Positions 44,770 through 56,379 of a DNA stretch of 64,000 nt are shown in pieces; the first letter of the stretch is position 1, and each line of letters starts with the position of its first letter. The stretch comes from Phytophthora sp. 'mugwort'. Its lineage: Eukaryota; Oomycota; Peronosporomycetes; Peronosporales; Peronosporaceae. A program made the position numbers and the translations under genes. The DNA lies in contig JAUCEF010000005.1 in the NCBI GenBank assembly GCA_033558025.1, forward strand, positions 1,240,001-1,304,000, in the 5' to 3' direction. The notes beneath the pieces are model-generated. The model had not been told where the DNA came from and searched no databases. It saw only the letters and a list, made by a program, of their open reading frames with translations.

Positions 44770-46435
44770 ATGTACTCGCGCGAGAAGCTCGAGAGGCTGC
44801 TGCGGCAGGCCAAGGTGACGACACAGAGCATCCAGAAGGTGTCGCAGTGGATGCTGACCCACCGCCAGAACCTTCCAGAGATGGTATCACTTTGGAGCGA
44901 CCTCATCCGCGAGGGCGACGCCGAGCATCAAGTCGTCTACTTTTATGTGGCCAACGACGCCATGCAGGTGGGCGTGCGCAAGTTCGGACGCCACATCGCC
45001 GCGGCCTTTGAGGATAAACTCGTGGACATGGTGCAGTTTGTGATGAGGGACGGCGAGGAAAAGGTCAAGCGCTGTGCCATCAAGATCGTGGGCATCTGGA
45101 AGGAGCGCGGAGTCGTCACGCCGCCCCTGCTGGCCATGCTCGAGAACGTGTGCGCCGGCAAACCCCCAATGTAAGAAGGCAAGACATGCACCTCTGAGAG
45201 AGCTGGAATTTCTAATGGGATGTGTGTGTGTTTCATGCAGAGAGGAGGTCCCTGAAGCTGATGGGATGGACGAAGAGAGGAAGGCCAAGTTGCTGATGGA
45301 GATGACCAGTGATGCAACGGCGGAGCGCGTGCTGGAGGACATGCCGGAGGTGGTGGAGTCTGCTGCCACCATGCAGCTGGCCACACACCTGCAGGACCTG
45401 GTAAACGCGACAATTAGTGCTGATATGCTGAGTGACAGAATGTTCCAGTTGGAGTCGAGCATCAGCGTCTTCCACCACGCGTGCGGAGAGCACGATGAAG
45501 AAGAGGATGATGACGTCGTCGTGGTAGGAGAGGAGAATGATAGGACTTTTCCTTCTGCAGGGGGCATCGCGTGGAGCAAGATGGACCAGCAGGTTTATGA
45601 TCTGGACGTCGACAACAGTCGTGGGCATGTCGAGCAATATCGCAAAAACCTTACGGACCAGGCGGCGAAGCGGGAAGCGCTGATTCAGGAGCTGCGGGGG
45701 TTAGGGACTACAGGATTGTTTTCATTTCCTCCGGATTCGACGACAGAAGACGAGGCGAATCAGCAGGAGCGAGCGCTGGAGAAACTCTACACGATTGCCT
45801 GCGAAGCCGAAAAGATAGAGCTGAAGCAACTGGAGGAACAGCGCTCCGAGTTCCGCGCGAGGCAAGCATCTCTGGCCGCATCCGCTTCGGACCCGTTGTA
45901 TTCAGGGTACCAGCCGGCTGAGGAGCCGTATCGACCAATCACCCCGACATCGTCAAGCCGTGGCCGAAGTGACAGTGGAAACACTCATCTAGGATACCGC
46001 AGATCTTCTTACGAGTATGACCAGCCCCAGCAAACATCACCCACTCTGCGCCGTCACAACAGTGCGTCAGCGACAACGGGTCGTGTCTTGGACGACCGGT
46101 ACGACGACCACTATCGACACGGTGGGCAAAGCGACCGATACGGTATGGACTTACCTTCCATCTCTAAGCGAGCTAAGCTGCACCATTCGCACAGTATGGA
46201 GTCGCAGAATGTGCAGTGGCAGGAAACTTCTCGCTACTCACCGCCTCGAGGTGGGGCTCCGCCGAACCCGTACGCTGCCGTGGAGCGGGAACAAACGTCT
46301 TACTCGTCACGAGAAGATCGTTATTCGCCGAGGGACCACTACCAGGCACCGCGACCGCGTCAGGGACGCCGTACCCGATGGGACTCGATGCCTGAGGAAC
46401 GCCACAACAATCACTACGATGAGCGGCGATGGTGA
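44770..46435 (+). CDS. CID-domain (RPRD/Rtt103-like) protein
   Basis: Two exons (44770-45170, 45241-46435) with a 70-bp intron GTAAGA...TGCAG give 531 aa. Residues 1-133 form a CTD-interaction domain: MYSREKLERLLRQAKVTTQS, IQKVSQWMLTHRQNLPEMVS, VVYFYVANDAMQVGVRKFG and VKRCAIKIVGIWKERGVVTP match the helices of RPRD1 and Rtt103, which bind the phosphorylated C-terminal repeats of RNA polymerase II. A coiled-coil rich in Glu, Gln and Leu covers about residues 247-345, as in RPRD proteins. The rest is a disordered Ser/Arg/Tyr/Pro-rich tail. The frame is open upstream to a GTG, but the ATG at 44770 fits the family start. A role in transcription termination or CTD dephosphorylation is inferred from the family. 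Confidence 0.85.
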
Positions 46436-46836
46436 CTCCCCCATTGCACACACATCGTCCTTCCTAACAATATTATTATTATCAGTTGTTGCCGGCTGGC
46501 AAGCGCTGCGTAGCGCAAAGTATAGCAAACCCAACAAAGCTAAAGCTTTACCTTGTAAGCTACGCCGCTGCATTGCCCCGCTAGTGCAATACTCCTTTTG
46601 GTATTAGGTTGGAAAGTGACGACACTGGATGTGTGCGTACATGGACACTGCCACCACAGAGACAAGCAAAGAAACAACACAAGGCGTCGAGGTGAGCATG
46701 TGTCCTAATGAATTCATATATATCGTGCTTTCAGTTGATGTTTATAGGCTATTAAGCCCGAAGCCAGCCAAAACTTCCCATGTTTCTTCTGCAACTCCAG
46801 CTTCACATCAATAGGATAGATAACTTGCGCGCCACG
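46436..46836. other. Convergent intergenic spacer
   Basis: This is the 401-bp 3' spacer between the CID gene (+) and the zinc-finger gene (-). It contains no supported gene. Confidence 0.5.
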
Positions 46837-47914
46837 CTATAGCTCCACAATATCTCCCTCTACCTCTACCAGTTCTTGTCGGGGTGGTGGAAGAGCTACA
46901 CGACGTGGCATTGACCGTGCAAGTACTGGTAGTTCTTGCTCTTTCCTAGAACGGCTCGAGCTCGACGACAAATCCAACGAAGAGAACGGTTCCTCCTTTT
47001 GGGTTCGCACATACGACTCGTTCTGCGCTGAAGACCGATCTGCGCTAACTGAGGGCGATTGTGCTAATTCCTCCGTCTTCTTTCTCTTCTCTGCCACTGA
47101 CGACCGCTCTTGATCCTTTGACTCTACAGGTCGCTCTTGAACAGGCGAAGCATCGGGCTTTTCCTCCGATTCATCCCCAGACACTTCGCTATCGTCAAGC
47201 TGCTGTAGACTCGTGGAGAGCTCGCTCGCATCACTAATGGTCGAAGAATGACGAGGCGAGTTCACGACCCCTTGACCTGCAGCGATCAGTCTGCCAACAG
47301 GCGCCTCTCGAGCCTCCTCTTGACGACGTGTAGCCTCGTTCTCCGCCTGTCCACCGCGCTTCCCTCCAAAGAATCCCATGAATGAACTTGAAATGGACGA
47401 CGCTAGGCGATTCATGTGGAAATTCGTCACTTCTCCAACTGAAGGCGACGCGAAGTACGTATGACAGGACCCGCACCGCAAACACGCCGTAGCAGGCGGC
47501 ACGTAGCACACGACAAAACATCCAGGACACTTGACGTGGATGTTCACGCCCATATCTCGCGCAAGAAAGTTGGTACTATCTCTCAAGTCTGTGCTGATTT
47601 TATCCAGAGTAGAGCGAATAGTGTAGTCGCACTGGACGCACGTAAGGTTGCCTCCATCATTCAAAAATCCGCATCGAGAGCAGAAAATCTGCGCCGGGGC
47701 TGCCGTCGTCACTAGCGAATAAAACGAGAGATGGCACTGTGAACACTCTTTCGCAGCCCGTCGGTTGACCGTGCCGCTATTCCAGCATCAAAGAAGAAAT
47801 ACAACAAATCATTAGGATAAATAACTAAATACATCGTCGACTCAGTGTATTCTCTCACCATCCACCGCACTTCCAGCTCCCATCCGCCTGCACATCGTGC
47901 ATCGGAGGCTTCAT
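46837..47914 (-). CDS. Zinc-ribbon/RanBP2-finger protein
   Basis: Exons 47914-47859 and 47776-46837 (82-bp intron) give a 331-aa protein. The long second exon is open only from a GTG; adding the upstream exon supplies an ATG and a missing cysteine. The N-terminus holds three cysteine pairs in series: WKCGGC with CSQC (RanBP2-type finger), FCSRCGF with CVQCDY, and VKCPGCFVV with CLRCGSCH, consistent with zinc ribbons that bind RNA or protein. A short segment around residues 120-145 includes SSFMGFFGGKRGG. The C-terminal half is Ser/Glu/Lys-rich and probably disordered. The intron falls inside the codon of the second cysteine of the first finger (TG|C). A specific function is not known. Confidence 0.75.
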
Positions 47915-47982
47915 CTCTGCCCTGCAAGCCATAACGAAATAAAAACATTACCTGTCATGAGAAATTTTCAGCTCAGCAGCCG

Positions 47983-48320
47983 TCAGAAGAGCGTCTCGTA
48001 CCCGCACATTCCGCAGGACGAGACGTCGGGGCCGTTCAGGAACGTGCTGTGTCAACAGAAGCGCCACCACAATGATCACAGTCAGAAATCCAATGCAAAA
48101 TTTTCATATTTAGCGCAATAATTCAATTGTGCAGCGGCCTCATACCACGTAACGCAGGCTACATGAATGCCTTTCCCGCCCGCCACCGTCTTGGGCTCAA
48201 AGGTCCTGCATCGCAGTCACAATTCGCCGTTAAGAGAAGTCAGAATATCACGAAGAGGAGAGCGCGGACAGTGAGATGAGAGCTGCCTGGACTCGCGTAC
48301 ATGCGCTGGCTGCTCTCCAT
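47983..48320 (-). CDS. Small RanBP2-type zinc-finger protein
   Basis: Three short exons (48320-48301, 48205-48146, 48046-47983) join in phase to a 47-aa protein starting MESSQRMTFEPK and ending CGYETLF. It is almost entirely one RanBP2-type finger, HVACVTCTFLNGPDVSSCGM then C: Cys-x2-Cys, the conserved Asn, then Cys-x2-Cys. These fingers bind ubiquitin or single-stranded RNA. Introns are 95 and 99 bp with donors GTACGC and GTATGA. The second intron divides the codon of the second cysteine (TG|C), the same place as in the neighbouring gene at 46837. The N-terminus might be longer: the first exon is open upstream to a good acceptor near 48375. The start and first exon are therefore less certain than the finger exons. 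Confidence 0.6.
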
Positions 48321-48484
48321 GGGCGCGCGTCGACTGGCCTCGAGGCGGTTGACACTCTCGCTCTTCTTCGGCGTCTGAGTTGACAGTTAGAGACAAATGT
48401 GGAGGGTGTCACTCGTGACCTCGTTTTAGTGACTTCAACTGCGCTTCAACATGGAGGCGACCTTTAGTGTGCATTTGATCCCCG

Positions 48485-51400
48485 ATGCCGCCCAAGAAGC
48501 TGCCGTCCAAGTTGACGGCGCAGGGCTCGACGCTGAATCCTCCGCCCTCTGCTCGCACCTATCGCCAGCCAGGGCCAGCGCCAACGCTGCCCCCGTCGGA
48601 CACTATTCCACCGCTCTGGACGCCCAATGCGGCTCCGGCAGAGGTTTTCCCAGAATGGACAGACCCCGGAGCACTGCGTGCGTTGCATTTCCATTGTTTA
48701 CTGTGGACAATGAAGGAATCTAACTGGTCCTGCGGGTTTTGACAGCTGCAGAGCATTGGGGGACGGTAGATGATCCCTTTGAAGACTCGTTGACGCCGGA
48801 AAAGCTGCTGGTGCCGCACGAGGCGCGTCGAGTGCGGATCGTTTTGTCTACGTAGCGTTTATCTGCTAATATTGTTGCATCTCTACCCGTAGGCTATAGC
48901 GTTTAAGGAGACGATTACATGGAAGCGTCCATCTCAGTTCTTGCCTGTCATCTTGGAAACTCCAGCTGTGGCTGCTACTCCGATACCCGATCCAAGAGCT
49001 GCTGGAAAGAAAGGGGCTGCTGCTCCAATAGCGAAGAAAGGGGAGATAGAGCCGCCAAAAAAGCTTCCTCCACCAAAACATGCGCATGTACGGGTATCAA
49101 CGGGGGGAAACTCACTTAAAATGCTTCTTCTTTCTAACATTCGTTGATGCTATACTTGAGCTGGTAGGTTTTCGTTCCGAAAACTGAAAGGGCAGGTGGC
49201 GCGACGACCAGCTCTTTGGCACTACCATCAACAGCAGCGACTGCAGCGGAGCATCGCCATGACCACGTTCTGCGCATTCCACGAGATTTTCAACGACGGT
49301 GGAGCGCCGAGCAAGCAGAAGCACGCCAGGCATGGGCTAAGGAGGAGAAACGCATCGAGCGTGAGCAACAACATCGTGAGCGAGTATACATGGGCTTTGA
49401 GGACGCGATCGCATACATTATCAACGAACGACCTCGAGATCTCCTTGGAGAAGTGGATTTCGACGCAGATGACTTGATGGACGACGGCGAAGACGAGGAT
49501 GCAGCTCTTACAGCAGACATGGATGTGAGCAACGCGACGTCTCCGTGGGGTGTCATGCCTCCTCCAAGAATTCAAGTGGCCCCGAACTCTATTTACAAGC
49601 CCGAGATCCCACATGGAGAAATAATTCACGCTGACATGGCATCTTACTTTCGAATTGTGGAACAACTGTACAATTCGAGTGGCAGGAGCAACGCCGACAG
49701 CGTGACCTCCCTCTCGCCATTCTTATGGCAAGCTATTTACCCACAAGACAATACTAAGCAGCCTGTGTACAATCCTGGTGGGAAATACAGCGTGAAACTG
49801 TTCGTTTTAGGACGGTGGCGTCGAGTTGATATCGATGACAAGTTGCCGGTAGTTGGTGATGGGAACGTCGTCTATTTGGCTAGCTCGATGAAAAGTGAGA
49901 TCTGGCCATGCTTGTTGGTGAAGGCTCTGTATAAAGTGGTGTATTGGTTACATCCCAATTCTCCTGAAGCTGAAGTGGAGCGTCAAAGTAGCACCGATGG
50001 CATGTGTCAAAATATGGTTCAGATCCTGCTAGCGCTCACCAGCTGGAAGGTCTCCCGATGGGAGCCAAATGCGGGTATGGGCCTTAGTGAGAACGTTTTC
50101 CACCAGCTACTCCAGGTAAGCACCATATTCTTGTTAAAACTGCCCTTGACGATATTTCGTTCTTTCTTATGAGCATGTTGCAATAACCTTTTTGCACATT
50201 TGTAGTACGTACCAAATTCTCAAGAACCCGAGCAAATGGAAGAAAATAGCGAGGCCATAGAGATCGATTTTGCCACTGACGGTACATCGGAGCCACCTCG
50301 AGCAGTGACTGAGATCGCGGACCAACCAGCTCCTGTGCACGCTCCGAAGGTAAGCGATTGTAGCACAGGATTTTGCTTGGTGTGAACGTTTCTGTGACCT
50401 TTTTCGTAGCCTCGTGCAGTTATTTGTTGCTCAGGTATGAACAGAATTGCCGAGATGATTTTCGGCGAAATCGTTTTAGTGACCGAAGTTGTTGGCGATT
50501 CTGGGAATTCAACTTTCAAAGTAATTCGACAAGGCGCCGCGGCGACAATTTCAGAAGAAACGAACGGTGTTAACGAGCTCGTGGTGCTGCTCGTTCACCC
50601 AGTGCCTCAATACTCTGACACATTTATTCGCGAATGGATCCCAAACCCAGAACCTCCTCTCGAAGGTGTTGAAAATTCACGTGCAGCCCTTGTGCCGTAC
50701 AAAACGCCAAGGGTACAATTTGTGGTAATAACGATGCTAGATCCAGCGCCAGAGCAACCTCCTCGAGACAACTCAAACGATACGTCTCATGTTAATCAGG
50801 CACCTGTGAATCTAGTTGCAACTCTTACTGCAGTTCACCCACCAGAGAGAGGATTGGATAATCTGCACAAGTCGTCCGAGTTAATGGCCGCTCATCTTGG
50901 TGTCGACCCTAATGGTAGCGTGGTCCTGATTGAAGAGATGGAGAAGAAGACAGCATCGAGGTCTTCATTACCTAGAATCGTGACACTGAACTCCACTTTC
51001 TCGGGGTACATCACTGTTCCGCCGGCAGATAAGAGCACGATTGTGTACCGCGTTTACCCGCAACAAAGTCTGCGATACGGCTACAGCATCCAAGTCGAGT
51101 CAGACAACAAGATCACCTTTCAAGATGCCTCGACATATTGGCGCAGTCAGGCCAACCTTCACGTGATTGATTGCGACGGGATCTATCCAGTCATGTTGCC
51201 CAGGACGTGGAACATTTTGTTCAAGCAAAGTTTTGCACTTGTTCCAACGACTGAGGGAGACAGTGACAAACCATTATCGCCGCCTGAGCTCAGACTTGAT
51301 CTCCATCTTTCCGAGGAGTTGCTCGCAAGCTTCACGCACATTTCGATTGTGAATGATGCTACAGGTGAAGTCAAGAAGGTCAGCACGCTTTGTACCAAAG

Positions 51401-52611
51401 TCACACTCCCCACTGCCTCGAATTCAGAAAGAAACGGGATGCACGCTCCAATAGCTTACACGATGATAGTCGACTGTGCCCCTGGAAACTTTCTCGTCCG
51501 GGACGGCAAATGGGAACTCACGCTCGCTAGTGAATGGGAGTTCGCCAAGCCGACGACGCACCAGACAAAAATGACCCAGTACGAGGGAATCTTCGAGCCG
51601 AACAACGCGTTGCTGTGCTTCCGGGATGTGATCGTAGCACCAAAGACGTCAATCTGGACCAGTCTTCAGCTTCAGCTCCTGAGCGGCGGGGCTGTTGTAA
51701 ACAATCTCGCAGCAAAGTTGGAGGTCTTCAACCTTGCTACCAGCCAGAACTTACGAATCGAAGAGATTTGTTCAAAGGGGGAGGTTCGTTTGCTGCAGCT
51801 CCCATTGGTTACGGCAGCTGTCAATGGCCAGCCACTGCCAGATGATAAGTGCGGATACATAATCCAAGGCAGCATCGACAAAGCCACGTGCATCGTACCA
51901 GACGACTTGCACTCTCGTCGTCCATTCCGCAATAACTCCAACCGCTTGCCAAAAGAACTCACGCGTGCTTCAGTGGACGAGAACGTACCTTCCGACACGC
52001 TATTGCAGGGAGACAATGAAGTTGTACCACCTGGTACAGTTCGCTCGTCTCGTGCTTTAAGTGGCATTAAATGGCGACTCAAATGCTGGAGCTCGGAAGA
52101 TATAAAGCTCCAGGAAGACAACATGAAAGAGCTCCAGTTCGAAGCCATTCGAGCGTCGTGGGCGGAAAAGGCCGTCGATCGCAACACCAATGGAGCCGTG
52201 TCGAGGCTGCTGTATCTAGGGAAAATGGCTGATGCCGAGGCCAGAATGAAACAAGACAACATGACGGACGAGCAAATCGCGAAGGTGAAAAGCCGCTTCG
52301 AATGGGTTCAAACGGTCAAGACGAAATTCGCAGAAGTCGGCGAGTCGTATCTTGAAGAAACTACGAGCAACGAGCAGAAGCTGTTGTCGGACGAGGAACT
52401 CACTGATAGTCAACGTCTATTGCTTGAACGGATTGGGGTCGTACAAGCGGACAAAGAACAGCGGCGTCTGGCTCGGACACTGGCGAAAGAGGAACGCGCT
52501 AAGGAATTGAAAGACAAGGTTCGATCCATGATCGCCAGACGTGCCGTCTCTCTCACAAAGCAACAGGAACTGAAACGAGAGCTCGCAGCGGTGCAGACTC
52601 AGTCAGCCTAG
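48485..52611 (+). CDS. Androglobin-like protein (calpain-like domain)
   Basis: Six exons fit in phase: 48485-48677, 48746-48840 (or -48831), 48893-49087, 49168-50115, 50206-50349 and 50410-52611, about 1258 aa. Early residues include ITWKRPSQFLPV, like the WKRP motif of androglobins. Exon 4 holds the calpain-like domain (about residues 300-460): FLWQAIYPQD, VYNPGGKYSVKLFVLGRWRR, VDIDDKLP and SEIWPCLLVKALYKV match androglobin closely. The calpain catalytic Cys is not seen before the LW motif, so proteolysis is unlikely. The last exon has beta-rich segments and a C-terminal helical region (DNMKELQFEAIRASWAEKA, then KEERAKELKDKVRSM) as in the family. I find no globin-domain signature; animal androglobin is about 1,660 aa. 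A flagellar role is inferred from the family. Confidence 0.75.
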
Positions 52612-53485
52612 TGCTGCTAATAGAAAGGCGACGGATAGTCACACTGGGAGAATCTGAACATTCATCTGTGAGCTTCGTTATTTTTTCAACTTCCTCCTCA
52701 ATTTTAATTCCTGAGGAGGCGCTCACTTTACTACGTCACTTCAGTTTCCTATATGCAAATGGGTCCGTATCCCCTTTCGTTCGCTTTGCGCCGTCAAATT
52801 TCTTCCGTGCTTCAAAATGCGTCGTAATCTTCTTTTCCATTCCCCGACTGGAACGCGATACTAGCTAGCGGCAGAGGTATTCTGGATCTTTTTTCAAATT
52901 TCTTGTTTTTCTTTACTGCATTTGGCATTTCGCTTTCCCTTGTGCTTCAAAAGTTGTAATTTCATTTTCAATTTGGTAGCCGGAGGGGAGGGGGTGCAAT
53001 TTGCGCAGTTTTGCAATTTCGTGGCGACCCTTCTTCATTCAATTTGGCCCTTGGACTTTTGTCCATTTGTCTTCTTCTTCTTTCATCCGCCTTGTGCGTC
53101 TTCATCTTGTCTTCAATTCTCTTGTCTGTCTTCAATTTCAGTTTCGGTCACTTCAAACTTTCATTTGTGACCATTCATTTTTCGCCCTTCACTTTCTTCT
53201 CACTTTCTGTCGGTCGACCATTTTCATCTCGCCGTGCAGCCCGATTCTCTTATCGCTCGAGTCTCCATCCAGCTCGCGTCTTTAACATGTAAATTCCACT
53301 TCGCGTATTTTGCCTCGTTACAAATACATTCCTCGGCCCACCCGACGATCTCTCCATCCTCATGCTCGCTTTGCTGTCATCCTTAGCCACACATCCAGCC
53401 ATGAGGCCAATTTCTTTTTACAATCTCATGGTCAGTGGGATAGCCGTCAGGAGTCAGCAAAGCAAGCAGGTCGGGACATGGAGGC
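52612..53485. other. Convergent intergenic, pyrimidine-rich
   Basis: This is the spacer between the 3' ends of the androglobin-like gene and the RING/HGGG gene. From about 52880 to 53300 the + strand is strongly T/C-rich, with repeated CTTCAATTT-like, TTTCATT and CTTCTT blocks. Open frames here are compositional and have no similarity to anything I recognise. Confidence 0.5.
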
Positions 53486-56379
53486 CTAAAACGGCTCAGC
53501 CTTGGTCATTGCCCCGCCTAACCGTTCATCGAACGGAGCATTCGGGACATGAACTGATCCAGCAAGCATCACGGAAGACGTGCCAGCATAATTGGCGGTA
53601 GCCTGCTGTTCAGCTGCTCGCTTTCTCTCGGCTCGGGCCCTCGCCGCGCTAGTGTTAGCATTGACTGTAATGACAGGAGGAGGAGTCGTGCTCACGGTTC
53701 CTGGCGGTTGCGCTGGATGGCGCTCAAAGTAGTGCTTGGTGCACATGTTGTCGATGCGGCCAGTCTTGGAGCATTCTGGGATGACGCACTTCTTATCAGC
53801 TCCATGCGTCACGCAATATCCGGCACGACGATCGGTCTTGTTGCAACCTTCAACCATGCAACGACGACCACCGCCATGAGCACGACACAAGCCCCGACCC
53901 TGCGAACTTTTCGTGCAGTTAGGAACTGTGCAACGGCTCCCACCTCCGTGCAATTTGCATAGTCCGCGTGACTGAGCGGAGTTGTCACATCCCTCGTGCT
54001 GGCAACGCTTACCACCGCCGTGACTGATGCAGAAGCCACCACCTTGATCGCTAAGCCCGCAACCGGCAAACCCGCACCGACGACCACCACCGTGACCCTT
54101 GCAAAGTCCACGTGAACGAACTGTACGATCACAGCCCGGCACAGAACAGTCTTTCAGCTTCTTGTTTTTGCGTACACGTCCACCACTGCTGGAACCCGAC
54201 CGCGTGGACGTCGCACTCCGTTTGCCTCCGCTCAGCATCGTCGCTCCCACACGAGTATCGATAATATGCGTGTCAATCGGAGGTGGTCGTCCACCTGGCA
54301 TGATCCCATTCACGTTGTTCATGGTCGTAACTTGCGAGGACCCGACCGAATTCGGCGATATGGACAATGAATTACTGCCAGTGTTAGTGCCAGTGCTGTT
54401 GCTCATGGTTCCCCCGCTATTCAACGGCATTTCTCCTTGTCCAGTCGAGTTCTGGGATATCCCAGAGACATTATCTCCTTCAAGGCCATAGCTCACGGCT
54501 ACTGTCACTTGCGGAAGACTTGCGATAGTGTTCGAAGCCTAATATTCAGAGATCACAGCATAAAACACCGTGAACAAAAGTGTAGGAAGAGCAAATGAGC
54601 TACAAACACAATCGTACCTGTGCGCACATTGGGCAGGTCGTCAACCCTCCCCATGAGTGCAAACATTGAGCATGGAAACGATGTCCACAATGGTTCGCAA
54701 TCCTGTCGCTGTGTGCGCCACTGCACAACCCACACGTGTCTGCGCTACTTGTGGTAAGCTGAGCAGTAGATGGCGCTAAGGACGGCGGATACAACGCATT
54801 TGCCGTGGCTGGGCCATCCGAGGACAAACTCACCATCGACATGGACGTTGTTGAGCTGGCGACATCTGCATACAACGAGGTCGGATGCGAAAGCTCAAGC
54901 GACTTCGCAGTAGGTTGATGCTGCTGCATAAACGGCAAGTGACTGCCATTCGATGTCACGCCAGCCGAAATGTCCACGCCTCCGTCCTTCAACCGCGTCG
55001 TCAACGAGGGGCCTGAAGCATTAGAACTGAACTGCGGCATGCGCGATCCAGCATTAAACATTCCACTGACCCCAGTGTTCATACCTCGTCCCATACTAGA
55101 AGACGCCCCTCCACTGCCATTAGCATCGAAGTTAGATGGCATCGAGGCGCTCGGAGGAACCAGGTCCATCGGATTGTGCTGTTGTGACGGTTGGTGTGTA
55201 CGCTGCTGCTGCACCTGTTGCTGCTGCGAATAATACCCCGCGCCACCACTGTACATGTTTGAACGTTGGTACATCGGCTGCTGCTGCGAACTGGTCGGAG
55301 TTGTTTTGAGTTGAACCACGTTGCCAGGACGCTCGACGCCATGCACGTAGCCGCCACTGGAACTCAGGAACGAGTCAGTGGGTACGACGCCGTACGGCTG
55401 CCGGAACTTGCGCTCTCCTGCGTCCTTGAGCTCGATATTTACAGATTCGTGCGGCATAGCGTCGGGTGGCGCTTGCGGGTTCGTCGCCGAGCTCACCAGC
55501 ATGCCTAAGGGATTTGCCTCGCCGACCGGAGCGTAGCCGCCATGATACTGCTGTTGCTGCGTGGATTGTTGCTGCTGCTGCTGAGACTGCTGATGTTGCT
55601 GGTAATCTCCAGTGTTGCCGTAATTCTGAGCATAGGATGGATAGCCGTATGGCGCAGCGTATGACTGCTGCTGTTGTGTCGGATGCGCCGAATATTGTTG
55701 TTGACTGGGCGGCGGCGCGTAGTCAAATTTGCCTCCGTTGGTGCTAACCGGTCGGTTGTCTGCGGGGTTCTTTAGGTGCGTGTAGTTCGCGTAGGGTCCA
55801 GCATGGAACTCGTTTACCTGTTGCAGCTGCTGTGGATGCGACTGGTACTTGGTTGTGCCACGAGGAACTCCCTGGAAACTGGCAAAAAGCAACAACAAAA
55901 AAAGAGAAAATTAGCCACCAGCCAATTTGTCGCTAGGGTCCACATCCTTCCTTTTGAGCAAAGAAGTGTCTGCAGATGTCCCCCATTCCTCCTCCTTCTC
56001 CGTCTTGTTCCCCTCGTCCCCGTTCATTCAGCTGGTCGTATGTTTCCAATGCGGGACGGGGACTGGCTGGGGATGAGGGGAAGAATAAGCAACGGAGTTG
56101 GTAGACGAAAAACGTCTCAAGACTTCGTTGCCTTTGGAGACCGACAAGAGGGGAAGGGGGACAGCGGCTTTGGCAAGAGCGCGCTTCAACTTCAAAGGCA
56201 AAAAAGTGTAGGTTTTGGCCAAGTAGCTAGCAGGGTTTGGTCTCCAACCTTTTGGCGCGGTCCATGGCGGCGAAATTGACGGTATTCATGGAGCCCGCCG
56301 CGGAGAAGGCGGCGTAAGGCGTCGCGAAGCCGCGCGACTGCGACGGCTGCGCGGCATGGCTGGGCGTAAGCTCATTCAT
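53486..56379 (-). CDS. RING finger protein with tandem HGGG (WRKY19-like) repeats
   Basis: Three exons join in phase: 56379-56249, 55878-54618 and 54538-53486, giving 814 aa. Introns are 370 and 79 bp. Residues about 60-300 are Gln/Ser/Tyr-rich (many QQQ runs). The C-terminal end of exon 2 is a RING finger (residues 426-464): CGLC, NHCGHRFHAQCLHSW, CPMC. Exon 3 contains six Cys/His repeats of about 24 residues (about 595-740), each C-x4-C-x9-C-x2-H followed by GGG(R/K)(R/K/S), for example CKLHGGGSRC; the last two are degenerate. Basic and Ala-rich tail. Both large exons, read alone, begin with non-ATG codons, which supports the joined model. The RING suggests E3 ubiquitin ligase activity; HGGG repeats are of unknown function and may bind nucleic acid. 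The long first intron is the least certain part. Confidence 0.78.

Noticed and set aside
44887..45579. 230-codon open frame on the minus strand
   Set aside because: It is antisense to the CID gene, whose domain and intron fit well; the minus frame has no recognisable motif.
48451..48723. ATG-started frame MEATFSVHL as the first exon of the androglobin-like gene
   Set aside because: It is in a different frame from the exons that join in phase; the ATG at 48485 gives a consistent model.
54600..55898. RING protein as a separate gene ending LCL
   Set aside because: The frame begins at TTG, and a good donor (CAG|GTACGA) precedes the stop; the spliced form joins to the HGGG exon in phase.
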